Assembly (NCBI RefSeq): GCF_900078305.2
Contig: NZ_LT546028.1
Coordinates: forward strand, 296,947-360,946
DNA: 64,000 nucleotides
Direction: 5' to 3'
DNA from: Corynebacterium bouchesdurhonense
GTDB lineage: Bacteria > Actinomycetota > Actinomycetes > Mycobacteriales > Mycobacteriaceae
This document shows positions 47,901 through 56,314 of the stretch, piece after piece. The notes under the pieces are model-generated. The model was not told the origin of the DNA. It was given only the letters and a program-made list of their open reading frames with translations, and did no database searches. A program made the position numbers and the translations under genes. The number at the start of each line of letters is the position of its first letter. Position 1 is the first letter of the stretch.

Positions 47901-50900
47901 AAACGTGACCTGGCCGGTTGTCGGGTTGATGGTGTACGTGCCCTCGCCCGCGACGGTGAGGGTGTTGTTCTCCGCCGGGGTGCCGTCCGGGGCAAACAAC
48001 CCGAAGACTGCCTGGTCCCACCAGGTGGCCTGGGCGATGTTCGGGAACATCTCCTTCGCAGTGAGACCCTGGTTTTGGCGGTTCTTGTCGTCGGAGTGCT
48101 GCGTCACGCCCTGCAGATTGGTCGTGACAGCCGACGTCGGATCCGGCGTGGGGTAGAACGCCGAGATCTGGCCGGGCACCTGTGCAGGGATACCGTCGAC
48201 GTTGGTGGCGGTGTAGTCGATGGGGGTCGGGCTGCCCACAAACGCGCCGCCCTCACCGTCAGGTCCCTGCGGAGTGAAGGTGAAGTTACCTTGCTTATCG
48301 ACGGTCCAGGTGCCCTCGCCTGGCACAACCAGCGTCTTGCCGTCATCGGAGAGCGTGCTGCCTTGCGGCGCGATGATCCGGATCGTGCTCTTGTCCACCG
48401 TCGTGTCCAGGTACTTCGGGGTGACCGTGATCGGCTGCCCGATGCGGGTGGCCTTGGCGTAGTCGGACGGGATCTCAACACGCACCGGCACCACGAACGG
48501 CTGGTAGGTGCTGGTCATCTCGGCCGGCTGGCCGCTGGCGTCCCTGAGGCCGACGGTCTGGATCTCCACTGCCGGGGCCTGGCCTGTGAAGCCCTTCTCC
48601 GGCTCGAACTTCACGGTGCCCTCCAGCGGATTGAGGGTGTAGGTGCCCACGCCGTCAACGGTGAGCACGTTGCCGGTTGCGCCCACAAGCTGGAACTTCA
48701 CCGGGCTGTTGTCCTTGCCGTACCAATCTCCGGGCAGGTTCGGGAACATCTCGGCAGGGGTGCGGCCGGTGTCGTTCGCGCCCTTGTCGAAGCTGTTCTG
48801 GGCGGTGCCCTGCGGGCCGACGGTGGTGGCGGGCACCGTGACCGCGGCCGGGTACGTGATGGTCACACCACCGGTGCCGGTCACCGTGCCGCCGTTGGTG
48901 GCCGCGGCGGTGTACAACACGCTCACCGGCGTGCCGACGAATCCCGGTACCGGTGTGAAGGTGAATTCGCCCGTCGTGGGGTTGACGGTCCAGGTGCCTT
49001 GTCCCGGGATGTCCAGCGTCTTGCCGACGGGGTTGCCGGCAGCGTCGAGAAGCTGCACGCTCGTCGGGTCGATGGTAGTGCCGTAATCGGGCGTCGCCTT
49101 ACCCGGCTGGCCGATCGGCGCCGAGTTGGTGGCGGACGGCAGCGTGTACGTGCGGTCTTCGACGGTCGGGATGTACTGCGCAATGAGCGTCGAGTTCACC
49201 TTCGTGCCGTTGGCAGTGGTGTTGACGGCCTGAATCTTCACCCCGCCCGCCTGCTTCGAGGGCTGGCCGCCAAGGAACCCGTCGACCGGGGTAAACGAGA
49301 CCACGCCCGTTGCGGGATCGATGGTGTAGGTGCCCTCGCCATCGACGGTGAGGGTGTCGACGAGGTTGGTGCCGTCGACAAGCTTGAACTGCACCGGCGC
49401 GTTGAACCAAGCCTCGGGCAGGCCCGGGAAGAGCTCCGCGGTGGTCTTGCCGGCGTCGCCCGGGGAGTTCAGATCGGTGGAGTGCTGGGTATCGGTCGGG
49501 CCGCCGATGGTGGTGGCGGTACGGGTGACCAGCGGGTTGTAGGTGACCGTGACGGTGGACGGCTCGCGGGCCGCGATACCGTCGACACTCCTCGCGGTGT
49601 ACTTCACCGGCGCTGGATTGCCTAGGAAGCCCGCAACCGGGGTGAAGGAGAACTCGCCGGTTGCAAGATCGACGGTCCAGGTGCCCTGGCCCTCTACGGT
49701 GAGGGTGGTGCCGACGCGTTTGCCGGAGTCGTCGATAAGCGAAATGCTCTGGGTGTCGATCTTCGGCAGGCCGGCGATCGCGTAGTCCGGTGTGGCCTTG
49801 AGTGTGTCGCCGACGTTGCCGTTGGCGAACGCGGGCTGGAGGTACACGTTCGAGGCGGTAACCACGGGTAGGTAGGAGCCGTCCGTGCCGCGCTGCTGGC
49901 CGTTCGCGGTGGTGAGGTTGGCGATGCGCACGCCGACCTCCGGTGCCGGGCCGGTGAAGAGCGGGTCCGGGGTGAAGGTGACCTCGCCGGAGGCGGCGTC
50001 GATGGTGTAGGTGCCAACGTTGTCGTACTTGAGCGCGGTGTTCGGCGCGATTGCGTTGCCGTTCCGGTCGACAAGCTGGTAGGTGAACGAGCTGTACCAG
50101 TTGGTGGGGTAACCCGGGAACATCTGCTGGGCGGTCAGTCCGCGGTCACCCTCGGAGGTGGTCCTGTCGGTGGACTTCTGCGTCACGCCCTGGGTGCCGA
50201 ACGTCGTTGCCGGGCGACCGTCCGGCACGAAGTAGTCGACGGTGAGCGTGGCCGGGTCCGCCTGGATGCCGACGGTGTTCTTCGCGGTGTATTTCACCGG
50301 GGTCGGGTCGCCGATAAAGCCGACCTGCGGGGTGAAGGTGACGGTGCCGTTGCTGTTGACCTGCCAGGTGCCCTCGTTTTCCACGGTGAGGGTCTTGCCG
50401 GCGGTCGTGCCGTCCGGGTTCAGCAGCTCAACGGTGTCCGTGTTGATCGCCGGTGCGCCGTCAGCCTGCGCGTAGTTCGGGCGCAACGTCACGGCGCGGC
50501 CGACCTGGTTCTGCCCTGCGACGTCCTCGAGCTGCACCGACGGCTTGGTCACCGTCGGGGTGTAAGTGGTGTTGACCTCGGAGTAGGACTGGTTGTTCAC
50601 CTTGATCGTGTGCGCGGGGCGGGTGACGCCGTACGCCATGACGCGGCCGTTGCCCTCGTCCGTGTTCGTGGTCATGTTGGACACGATCACGCGGATCGGC
50701 GTGGCCTGTTTGGTGGTCAGGTCGCCAGTCTTGAAGAAGTCGTTGTTCGGGGTGAACGTGACCTCGCCGGAGTCCGGGTTGATCGTGTACCGGCCCTCGC
50801 TGGTGTTCAGCTCATTGGTGACATAGCCGACGTAGTTGCCGTCCGCGTCGGTGGCGTAATTGAGGGTCCCGGTAGCGAGCGCCGCGATCGGGTCTTTCCG

Positions 50901-51611
50901 ATCAACCTGGAACGCGTAGGTGGGCAGGTAATCCCAGACAATGCCGTCGGTGACACCTTGGAACCCTGGCTTGGCCTGCGCGGTCTGCGTCGTGCCAAGC
51001 GCACCCGTAGATGTGAGGGGGGTCGTGGTCTTGCCCGGCAGACCGGTCGTGGCGTAGTCGTACTGCGGCGCGGGCTGGCCGTCGGCACGCGTGGGATCAA
51101 TCTGGATCGGCAGCGGCGGGGCGTAGCCGATGTAGCCGGGCGCGGGGTTCCAGGTCACGGTGAACGACGAGCTCTGGGACACGTAGGTCCATTCGCCAAG
51201 CTGGGTCGTAATATTGTTGGAGTTGCTGAACGGATCTGGGCGGCCTGCGCTTGTAAAACCCTTGCGGTACTTCGTCTGGTTCGCCGTGTCCCAGATGGTC
51301 AGCGGAACAGGGCTTCCCCACTGGTCGTAGGTGCCGGTCTTGGCAATGCCGTCTCGTTCCACCGCGTCCAAGCTCAGGTACAGGTTGCCGTAGCGGATCG
51401 AGGGGTTCTGCTTCACCGTGGTCGACCACGGCACTGACGCTGGGTTTTGATCGTCGTACGTAACCGTGGTGCCGGGGATGGTCCGCGTCGCGGCGTTCGC
51501 GGCGGGCAGGAAGGTGGAATCGGGGGCGACCACCTGGACGGTGGTCAGGCCGAGGATGGCGGCGGTTGCGGCGCCAAGTGCGCGGTTCGTGGTGCGGCGG
51601 CGAGTGTTCAT
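44991..51611 (-). CDS. Giant surface adhesin with CshA-type fibril repeats
   Basis: 2206-residue secreted protein. ATG 51611 (GGAG upstream) starts a signal peptide with the RRRTTNRALGAATAAILGLT core, cleaved near residue 41 (ANAA). Residues about 42-1460 alternate CshA-type fibril repeats (pattern VTFTPxxGFxG then PVxYTAxN) with modules containing an EMFP or QMFP box. Two Thr/Val-rich low-complexity stalks follow (about 1470-1640 and 1730-1890), with a further CshA-like repeat between and after them. The C-terminus has two hydrophobic segments (about 2045, SPILWAIPIALLGQVGG; about 2140, GGIVLAVIAASAVLYDW) around an amphipathic helix. There is no LPxTG, so it is probably membrane- or mycomembrane-held. 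Likely role is adhesion to host, co-aggregation or both. Confidence 0.92.
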   Translation of the reverse strand: MNTRRRTTNRALGAATAAILGLTTVQVVAPDSTFLPAANAATRTIPGTTVTYDDQNPASVPWSTTVKQNPSIRYGNLYLSLDAVERDGIAKTGTYDQWGSPVPLTIWDTANQTKYRKGFTSAGRPDPFSNSNNITTQLGEWTYVSQSSSFTVTWNPAPGYIGYAPPLPIQIDPTRADGQPAPQYDYATTGLPGKTTTPLTSTGALGTTQTAQAKPGFQGVTDGIVWDYLPTYAFQVDRKDPIAALATGTLNYATDADGNYVGYVTNELNTSEGRYTINPDSGEVTFTPNNDFFKTGDLTTKQATPIRVIVSNMTTNTDEGNGRVMAYGVTRPAHTIKVNNQSYSEVNTTYTPTVTKPSVQLEDVAGQNQVGRAVTLRPNYAQADGAPAINTDTVELLNPDGTTAGKTLTVENEGTWQVNSNGTVTFTPQVGFIGDPTPVKYTAKNTVGIQADPATLTVDYFVPDGRPATTFGTQGVTQKSTDRTTSEGDRGLTAQQMFPGYPTNWYSSFTYQLVDRNGNAIAPNTALKYDNVGTYTIDAASGEVTFTPDPLFTGPAPEVGVRIANLTTANGQQRGTDGSYLPVVTASNVYLQPAFANGNVGDTLKATPDYAIAGLPKIDTQSISLIDDSGKRVGTTLTVEGQGTWTVDLATGEFSFTPVAGFLGNPAPVKYTARSVDGIAAREPSTVTVTYNPLVTRTATTIGGPTDTQHSTDLNSPGDAGKTTAELFPGLPEAWFNAPVQFKLVDGTNLVDTLTVDGEGTYTIDPATGVVSFTPVDGFLGGQPSKQAGGVKIQAVNTTANGTKVNSTLIAQYIPTVEDRTYTLPSATNSAPIGQPGKATPDYGTTIDPTSVQLLDAAGNPVGKTLDIPGQGTWTVNPTTGEFTFTPVPGFVGTPVSVLYTAAATNGGTVTGTGGVTITYPAAVTVPATTVGPQGTAQNSFDKGANDTGRTPAEMFPNLPGDWYGKDNSPVKFQLVGATGNVLTVDGVGTYTLNPLEGTVKFEPEKGFTGQAPAVEIQTVGLRDASGQPAEMTSTYQPFVVPVRVEIPSDYAKATRIGQPITVTPKYLDTTVDKSTIRIIAPQGSTLSDDGKTLVVPGEGTWTVDKQGNFTFTPQGPDGEGGAFVGSPTPIDYTATNVDGIPAQVPGQISAFYPTPDPTSAVTTNLQGVTQHSDDKNRQNQGLTAKEMFPNIAQATWWDQAVFGLFAPDGTPAENNTLTVAGEGTYTINPTTGQVTFTPEPAFVGTAQSVGIGIVNAQGTPTAKYTAVVEPVDVHLYDASVLGNIGSPLKVTPRYLDTVDKSTVEFVGADGKPAGKELKVDGQGTWTVDNNGTFTFTPVDGFYGTPTPVNYTAKNANGVQSTDTGTVSGDYRSPRTSPSISTGDVNQTQTSKTGAEMFPSFPGTWTITYSLPGATDNTIETADGTFTIDPATGVVTFTPAKDFSGTPDPVTVRATTATGATETTTYQVSVTGRTTQSVLTTATQTETAAPVTVTTEVPTTVVTTVPTTVTSKVPTTVEVPTTVNGTPTTVTQTTVVPTTVVSEVPTTLTTAVPTTVTETATPVTTTVEVPTTINGTPTTVTQTQVITAAPVTVTTEVPTTVEKTTTVNGTPTTITETLAAPTTISSTTIVVADLALSDAERVVRTPGPASVTPKYSDAVKRDSVRIVSSTGQEVTTLVVPGQGTWTVHNGTFTFTPEDGFTGNPNSVSYTAYTSDGVKAHAPATITVGYDLPATETKTTTSTETTTELTTVTPPTVTERVTDVITATNPVVTTTVTAEPVTVTPPTVTVTPDPIETTVTQVREPQPVTVTAAPITIEREPVTTTITVPGKPAVTTTLTVTPEPVTATPEPVVTTIPGGTETIAVTVTPAPVTVTQDPTTVTPDPVTITQATTATTTVDNSRVEFTAGSARVDTLQGTEIKVVIQDEAVDNRTLQFRPVEGSLLSDDHRTLTIPDQGTWTIDDEGSVHFAPKDGFTGELTKVEIDYTHTDGTRPNNPYTITGSYRPATTETDTETTTTTATPTATDPKQSSGNDVVQRCFSNAVRSPILWAIPIALLGQVGGKIAEPYIGQFQSQLNQMNAQLQEEIRRNTPDFGFGRQGYRNEEYERLVQQVNAANQQLQSFVNRPEIQQLGKFGGIVLAVIAASAVLYDWCSAEPGKAFTAIDIEGGSSIDSKKNAPRYVRATTGRPSAGLTTVQGARPAEPTSR

Positions 51612-51850
51612 GAAAGCTCCAGGTTCGGCGGGCAACCTACACGGATATGTAGACTGCACGAATTATGTCCGCCCCCAACCTTACTGTTACTCCCATAAAG
51701 CTGTCAGTTCCACAACAGTTATAGCGTGTGCCCAGCGTGGCGAATTACTTTCGGCGCCATGAGCGACCGACCGGTCAGACGCGCGCGTGACCTGCGCCTA
51801 TGCCTCCAACTCGTCAGATTGAAAGGCCCATACTAGGCAGATTGTAATTT

Positions 51851-53194
51851 CTACAGGCTGCGCCCCAGCGCGCGCAGCTCCCAGCCGGCTTCCTGCCACT
51901 GGTCGACGGGCAGCACATTGCGGGCGTCGATGAGCAATTGCTTTTCGACGAGCTCCGCAGCGCGAACCGGATCCAACTCCTTAAACTCCTGCCACTCGGT
52001 GGCCAGGATGGTGAGCTCCGCGCCGCGCAGGGCGTCCTCGAGCGACTCGGCGTAATCGAGCGTGGGGAAGACCTTGCGCGCGTTGTCCATGCCCTGCGGG
52101 TCGTACACGCGCACCGCGGCGCCGGCGAGGTTGAGTTGACCCGCCACGGCGAGGGCGGGCGAATCGCGCACGTCATCGGAGTTCGGCTTGAACGCGGCAC
52201 CGAGGACCGTGATGCGCTTGCCGATCAGCGACCCCAGCATGTCCCGCGAGAGGTCAATTACACGCTGGCGGCGGCGCATGTTGATCGCATCCACCTCGCG
52301 CAGGAACGTCAGCGCCTGGTCGGCGCCCAGCTCACCGGCGCGCGCCATGAACGCCCGGATGTCCTTGGGCAGGCAGCCGCCTCCGAAGCCCAGGCCTGCG
52401 CCGAGGAACTTGCGGCCGATGCGATCGTCGTAGCCGATGGCGTCCGCGAGCTGCGTGACATCCGCGCCGACGATCTCGCAGACCTCGCTCACGGCGTTGA
52501 TGAAGGAGATCTTGGTGGCCAAAAACGCGTTTGCGGAGACCTTGACCAGCTCCGCGGTCTGCAGGTCGGTGACGATGAACGGGGTGTCCTTGGCCAGCGG
52601 GGTGGCGTAGACCTCGCGCGCGATCTCCTCCGCGCGGCTCGGCTGCGGGTCAGGGCCGTTGCCGCGGGTGCCCAGGACGATGCGGTCCGGCTCGATCGTG
52701 TCCTTCACCGCGTAGCCCTCGCGCAGGAACTCCGGGTTCCAGGCGATCTCCACGGTGGCTTTGTTACCGTGCTCGGCCACCAGCGCGTCCGCCTTAGCCT
52801 GGAGCGCGGCCGCGGTGCCGACGGGGACGGTGGACTTGCCAAAGATCACGTGGTCCCCCTCCAGCTTGGGCACCAAGTCCTCAATCACGGCCTCCACGTA
52901 GCGCGTGTCCGCCGCGTACGAGCCGCGCTGCTGCGGGGTGCCCACGCCGATGAAGTGGAGGTTGGCAAAGCCCGCGGCCTCTGCGTAATCCGTGGTGAAG
53001 TCGAGGCGCCCGGCGGCGATGTTGCGCTCCAGCACCTCGGGCAGGCCGGGCTCGTAGAAGGGCACGTTGCCCGCCTTGAGCTGGCTGATCTTGCTCTCGT
53101 CCACGTCCACGCCGAGCACCTCGTGGCCCAGCTCTGCCATGCAGGCCGCGTGGGTCGCGCCGAGGTATCCCGTGCCAATCACCGTCATACGCAT
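51851..53194 (-). CDS. udgA: UDP-glucose 6-dehydrogenase
   Basis: 447-residue NAD-dependent dehydrogenase making UDP-glucuronate from UDP-glucose. The N-terminal Rossmann motif is MTVIGTGYLGATHAACMAELG. Catalytic Cys274 lies in GFGGGCLPKDIRAF, with Lys227-228 region residues (ATKISFINAVSE) in the helix before it. The C-terminal UDP-binding domain is complete (VLGAAFKPNSDDVRDSP). ATG 53194. Linked with dcd in corynebacteria. UDP-glucuronate feeds cell-wall or lipomannan-type glycan synthesis. The 51612-51850 gap to the adhesin contains only promoter-type sequence without a clear terminator. Confidence 0.95.
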   Translation of the reverse strand: MRMTVIGTGYLGATHAACMAELGHEVLGVDVDESKISQLKAGNVPFYEPGLPEVLERNIAAGRLDFTTDYAEAAGFANLHFIGVGTPQQRGSYAADTRYVEAVIEDLVPKLEGDHVIFGKSTVPVGTAAALQAKADALVAEHGNKATVEIAWNPEFLREGYAVKDTIEPDRIVLGTRGNGPDPQPSRAEEIAREVYATPLAKDTPFIVTDLQTAELVKVSANAFLATKISFINAVSEVCEIVGADVTQLADAIGYDDRIGRKFLGAGLGFGGGCLPKDIRAFMARAGELGADQALTFLREVDAINMRRRQRVIDLSRDMLGSLIGKRITVLGAAFKPNSDDVRDSPALAVAGQLNLAGAAVRVYDPQGMDNARKVFPTLDYAESLEDALRGAELTILATEWQEFKELDPVRAAELVEKQLLIDARNVLPVDQWQEAGWELRALGRSL

Positions 53195-53264
53195 GGTTGC
53201 CCATTATGCCGGTTGCGTGGGGGAACTGCGCGGCGGTTGGCGCGGGGCGGCTGTGCGGCGGCGG

Positions 53265-53350
53265 CGCGCGTGTGATCGGCGGCGCGCGTGTGATCGGCAG
53301 CGCGCGTGTGATCGGCACCGCGCGTGTGATCGGCACCGCGCGTGTGACTG
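53265..53350. repeat. Tandem 18-bp repeat, about five copies
   Basis: Units of the form GCGCGTGTGATCGGCRSC, with small differences in the last bases. They occupy the left part of the 374-base gap (53195-53568) between udgA and the small His/Cys-rich gene; the unit length is a multiple of three but no convincing gene runs through. Hairpin copy B lies 54 bases downstream. The rest of the gap shows nothing else recognisable. Confidence 0.85.
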
Positions 53351-53404
53351 CTGGCGCGCGGGAATACCGCGCGTGCATAGAAGGGGGGTGTGTTGCGCAA
53401 AGAT

Positions 53405-53466
53405 GAAACCGGCAGCATGGTGCAATCCGGAAATTATCTTCCGGATTGCAACATGCTGCCGGGTTC
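53405..53466. repeat. Hairpin repeat, copy B
   Basis: Same length and layout as copy A (13345-13406): GAAACC, left arm GGCAGCATGGTGCAATCC (53411-53428), loop, right arm GGATTGCAACATGCTGCC (53443-53460), GGGTTC. Four base pairs in the stem differ from copy A on both strands, so pairing is preserved; one position changes to a mismatch. The flanks share CGCAAA before and TTTGCATGC after. No T-run, so a terminator role is unlikely. Confidence 0.85.
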
Positions 53467-53568
53467 TGGAATTTGCATGCGCACCCCCGTCACCGTTCAC
53501 AGGTTCACAAGTTCGCGGGGGGCGCGGGGGGCGGCGGGCAAGGCTTGCCCAGGGGGCAGCGCACAAAG

Positions 53569-53943
53569 CTAGTTGATCTGCTCCTTGCCGGTGTCGGCGG
53601 CGCCGCTGGCCTCCGCATCCCCGCCGTCCTGAGGAAGCACGCCGTCGTTCCAAGCGGCGTCCTGGTTGTAGCTGGGAGCCTCCTCAACGGTGGTCACGGC
53701 CGGGTTGGTGCCGTCCTCGCGGACAACATCCGGGTCGGTGTAGTCCTTCTTGCTGTCCTGGTCGCCGCAGCCGCAGCCACAGCCCTCACCGTGGCCGTGG
53801 CCGTCGCCGTGGTTGTGGTTGTGGTTCCCGCCGCAGCCGCAGCCACCGTGGCCCTGCGAGGAATCAGAAATCAGGTTGGCGGAGGAGGTGTAGAGGCCCT
53901 CGTGGTTGGTGTCGTGGGAGTGGGTCTTCGCGTTGTCGGTCAT
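53569..53943 (-). CDS. Small His/Cys/Gly-rich protein, putative metal binding
   Basis: 124 residues from ATG 53943. A central run (about residues 30-62) is GHGGCGCGGNHNHNHGDGHG followed by HGEGCGCGCGDQD, an alternating His/Gly and Cys/Gly stretch with five Cys and more than ten His. The rest is polar, acidic and probably disordered. Such composition suits binding of Zn, Ni or Cu. No signal peptide or anchor, so it is probably cytoplasmic. It lies downstream of dcd on the same strand (30-base gap), probably one transcript. I do not recognise a family. Confidence 0.75.
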   Translation of the reverse strand: MTDNAKTHSHDTNHEGLYTSSANLISDSSQGHGGCGCGGNHNHNHGDGHGHGEGCGCGCGDQDSKKDYTDPDVVREDGTNPAVTTVEEAPSYNQDAAWNDGVLPQDGGDAEASGAADTGKEQIN

Positions 53944-53973
53944 GCCTCAAGGCTACCGAAAAGGCTACCGAAG

Positions 53974-54537
53974 TTAGCGGAAGTTCAGGTACGCCTTCGA
54001 CGGCGTCGGCCCACGCTGCCCCTGGTATTTCGACCCAAGCGCGGAGCTGCCGTACGGGGTCTGCGCCGGCGAGGTCATGGCGAACAGCGCGAGCTGCCCC
54101 ACCTTCATGCCCGGCCACAAGGTAATTGGCAAGTTGGCCACGTTGGACAGCTCAAGCGTGATGTGGCCGCTAAAACCGGGGTCGATGAACCCCGCCGTGG
54201 AGTGCGTGAGCAGCCCGAGGCGCCCGAGCGAGGACTTGCCCTCGAGGCGCCCGGCCAGGTCCGCGGGCAGGCTGAACGTCTCCAGCGTGGAGGCCAGCAC
54301 GAACTCGCCGGGGTGCAGCACGAAGGGCTCGCCGTCCGCCACCTCGACCAGCGTGGTCAGGTCGGGCATCTCACGCTTGGGGTCGATGTGGGTGTACTTC
54401 GAGTTGTTGAACACCCGGAAGAACTTGTCCATCCGCACGTCCACGGAGGACGGCTGGATCAGCGCCGGGTCGAACGGGTCGATGCCCAGCCGGCCGGTTT
54501 CGATAGCGTCGCGGATGTCGTGGTCTGAAAGCAGCAC
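53974..54537 (-). CDS. dcd: dCTP deaminase
   Basis: 187-residue trimeric enzyme converting dCTP to dUTP, possibly bifunctional to dUMP as in mycobacteria. Motifs: [51 protein letters not shown] with the catalytic Glu, and the C-terminal [19 protein letters not shown] 54537 begins MLLSDHDI. It is transcribed away from the tRNA gene; udgA lies nearby on the same strand, as in other corynebacteria. Confidence 0.97.
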   Translation of the reverse strand: MLLSDHDIRDAIETGRLGIDPFDPALIQPSSVDVRMDKFFRVFNNSKYTHIDPKREMPDLTTLVEVADGEPFVLHPGEFVLASTLETFSLPADLAGRLEGKSSLGRLGLLTHSTAGFIDPGFSGHITLELSNVANLPITLWPGMKVGQLALFAMTSPAQTPYGSSALGSKYQGQRGPTPSKAYLNFR

Positions 54538-54603
54538 GCCCCCGAGTGTAGTGAAGGAGCATTTTTTGCTTATCGACGCCCAGTGGTACGATCCCTAAAG
54601 CCC

Positions 54604-54677
54604 GCCGGCGTAGTTTAGTGGTAGAACATCAGCTTCCCAAGCTGAGAGTGCGAGTTCGATTCTCGTCGCCGGCTCCA
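54604..54677 (+). tRNA. tRNA-Gly (anticodon CCC)
   Basis: Acceptor stem GCCGGCG (54604-54610) pairs with CGCCGGC (54667-54673). D arm TAGTTTAGTGGTAGAAC. Anticodon arm TCAGC-TTCCCAA-GCTGA gives anticodon CCC. T arm GCGAGTTCGATTCTCGT. Discriminator T and an encoded CCA complete it. A reverse copy of the dispersed motif lies 26 bases upstream (54568-54577). Confidence 0.95.
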
Positions 54678-54695
54678 GATCCCGGCCCCTGCGTC

Positions 54696-55202
54696 TTACG
54701 CGATGCAGGGGCCGATCGGCGTCTGCGAGTACATGAAGAGCTGCTGGCCCGCGCGCAGCATGCTCCACGTGCGGCTCACGGCCGTCGCCGCCAGGGCCGC
54801 GTCCGGGTCGTGGTGGTAGACCTCCATCAGCCCGTCGCCTGTGGCGAGGGTGAGTTTCTGCCCCTCCGCGGTGAGGGCTTCGACCGGCTCCCACTCACCT
54901 TCGTGGATGGCGCGCAGGGCGGGGATGTAGTGCGGGCGGTGGCCACCGAGGATGAGCTGGCAGCGGGCGGGGTGCACGAACTGCTGCGGTGCGGCGAGCT
55001 GCGGCAACACCAGCGTCTCTCCCCCGGGCGTGCGGATCTGGTTGGTTTCGGCGCAGAACTCGAAGCGCACGCCAGCTGTGGCCGCGGCCTTGACGGCGTC
55101 CGCGTTGGAGTCGAAGACGCGCATGACGGGCATGCCCTCGGCGGTGAAGACAAGCACGCTGCCGCTAATGCAGTTAATAGTGGCTGGGATCCAGGTGGAC
55201 AT
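54696..55202 (-). CDS. Hypothetical protein, 168 residues
   Basis: Starts at ATG 55202 (MSTWIPATINCISGSVLVFT). The sequence is soluble, rich in beta-strand-like segments with three Cys and several His/Tyr (GGHRPHYIPALRAIHEGEW). No motif, signal peptide or membrane segment was recognised. Codon usage and GC match the neighbours. It is convergent with the tRNA gene and divergent from the lipase-like gene behind the McbR box at 55357, with about 190 bases between them. Confidence 0.7.
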   Translation of the reverse strand: MSTWIPATINCISGSVLVFTAEGMPVMRVFDSNADAVKAAATAGVRFEFCAETNQIRTPGGETLVLPQLAAPQQFVHPARCQLILGGHRPHYIPALRAIHEGEWEPVEALTAEGQKLTLATGDGLMEVYHHDPDAALAATAVSRTWSMLRAGQQLFMYSQTPIGPCIA

Positions 55203-55356
55203 GGATTGACTCCGTAAATCTCTCGCTCTTCCGGGGCGCGGGATTGCGCGTCCGGCCGATCTTCCCCCGGGAGCACCGTGCGCGAGTGGCGCGGTTGCTA
55301 GTCGACGAGCCGGGGGGCTTCGCGTCGAATCTTCCTGATCGCGACCACGACACTAC

Positions 55357-55372
55357 TAGACAGCTTGGTCTA
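55357..55372. promoter_or_regulatory. Perfect McbR box TAGAC-N6-GTCTA
   Basis: TAGACAGCTTGGTCTA matches all ten fixed positions of the known McbR (methionine/cysteine repressor) operator of C. glutamicum. It lies about 22-30 bases before the lipase-like gene start and 155 bases from the divergent hypothetical gene. A near-identical central sequence occurs at the fpr2/cysI site (35302). Confidence 0.8.
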
Positions 55373-55393
55373 TGGCAACCGTCGTCAAGCACA

Positions 55394-56215
55394 ATGCTCC
55401 CTATGCAGCTTCTCCTAGCCGCGATGTGGGCCGAAGGCGCGCGGCTGGCGCGCGCCACCCGGCCACCGCTCCCCTTCAATGACCCCGAATTCGAACCCGC
55501 GCACCCCACGCCGGTGCTGTATATACACGGCATCTCTGCGCGCGTGCGCAGCTTCCGGCAAAACGCGGAGCTGCTGCGCGGCCGCGGGTACTGGGTGTGG
55601 GGCTACGAATACGGCGACATGATCGCGCCCGGCTTCCGCGGCGTGGGCGACCTGGACCTGCTGGCAGGCGACGTAGCGGAGAACGTGGACCGCGTGCGGG
55701 CGGCAACGGGCGCGCGGCAGGTGGACATCGTGGCGCATTCGCAGGGCGGGCTGATGACCAAGCTCTACATCGCCGGCGGCGGGGCCGAGCGGGTGCGCCG
55801 CGTGGTGGCGATGGGCGCGAACTTCCACGGCACGGACCTCGGCGGGTGGCTGCCCTGGCTCGAGCCGGTGATCACCCACCACCCCAAGTTCGCGTCGTTC
55901 GTGGCGCCGGGCGGGGTGCAGCAACTGGTGGGCTCGCCGTGGTCCCTGGCGCACGCCGCCGTGCCGGATACGGATCCGCAGGTGGTGTACACCTCGCTGT
56001 ACTCCCCGGCGGACCGGGTGGTCACCCCTAATTCCGCATCAAAGCTGACGGCGGTGGACGGCGCGGACGTGGCCAATATCAACGTGGCCGAGTGGTACGA
56101 CGGCTACGCGCCCCGGCACGCCCTCATGCCCCGCGACCCGCTGCTGGCTGAGCTGACGGCCTGGGGCCTGGAACGCGGGCCGGGCGAGACGCCCGCCGGG
56201 GGGCCCGGGGCCTGA
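55394..56215 (+). CDS. Alpha/beta hydrolase, lipase-like
   Basis: About 273 residues with the bacterial lipase pattern: oxyanion-hole region PVLYIHGISARVRSFRQNAELL, nucleophile Ser in VDIVAHSQGGLMTKLYI, and a conserved GANFHGTDLGGWLPWLEP segment; the acid Asp is probably in SPADRVVTP and the His is near the C-terminus (PRHALMPRDP). The start is uncertain (ATG 55394 or 55403), with no clear ribosome binding site, so a leaderless transcript is possible. A perfect McbR box precedes it, which suggests control by sulfur amino acid status. No clear signal peptide. Substrate unknown. Confidence 0.85.
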   Translation: MLPMQLLLAAMWAEGARLARATRPPLPFNDPEFEPAHPTPVLYIHGISARVRSFRQNAELLRGRGYWVWGYEYGDMIAPGFRGVGDLDLLAGDVAENVDRVRAATGARQVDIVAHSQGGLMTKLYIAGGGAERVRRVVAMGANFHGTDLGGWLPWLEPVITHHPKFASFVAPGGVQQLVGSPWSLAHAAVPDTDPQVVYTSLYSPADRVVTPNSASKLTAVDGADVANINVAEWYDGYAPRHALMPRDPLLAELTAWGLERGPGETPAGGPGA

Positions 56216-56314
56216 GGGCGCGCCGGGGGGCCGCGCCGGCCGCCCCCCCGGCCACGTCGATGCTGGCCACCGCCCCCCCGCCCACCGCCGCCCGCCTTTG
56301 TGCCGGAGGCGGGG

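Noticed and set aside
53265..53350. Possible CRISPR array
   Set aside because: Units are contiguous 18-mers without spacers, and no cas genes are nearby.
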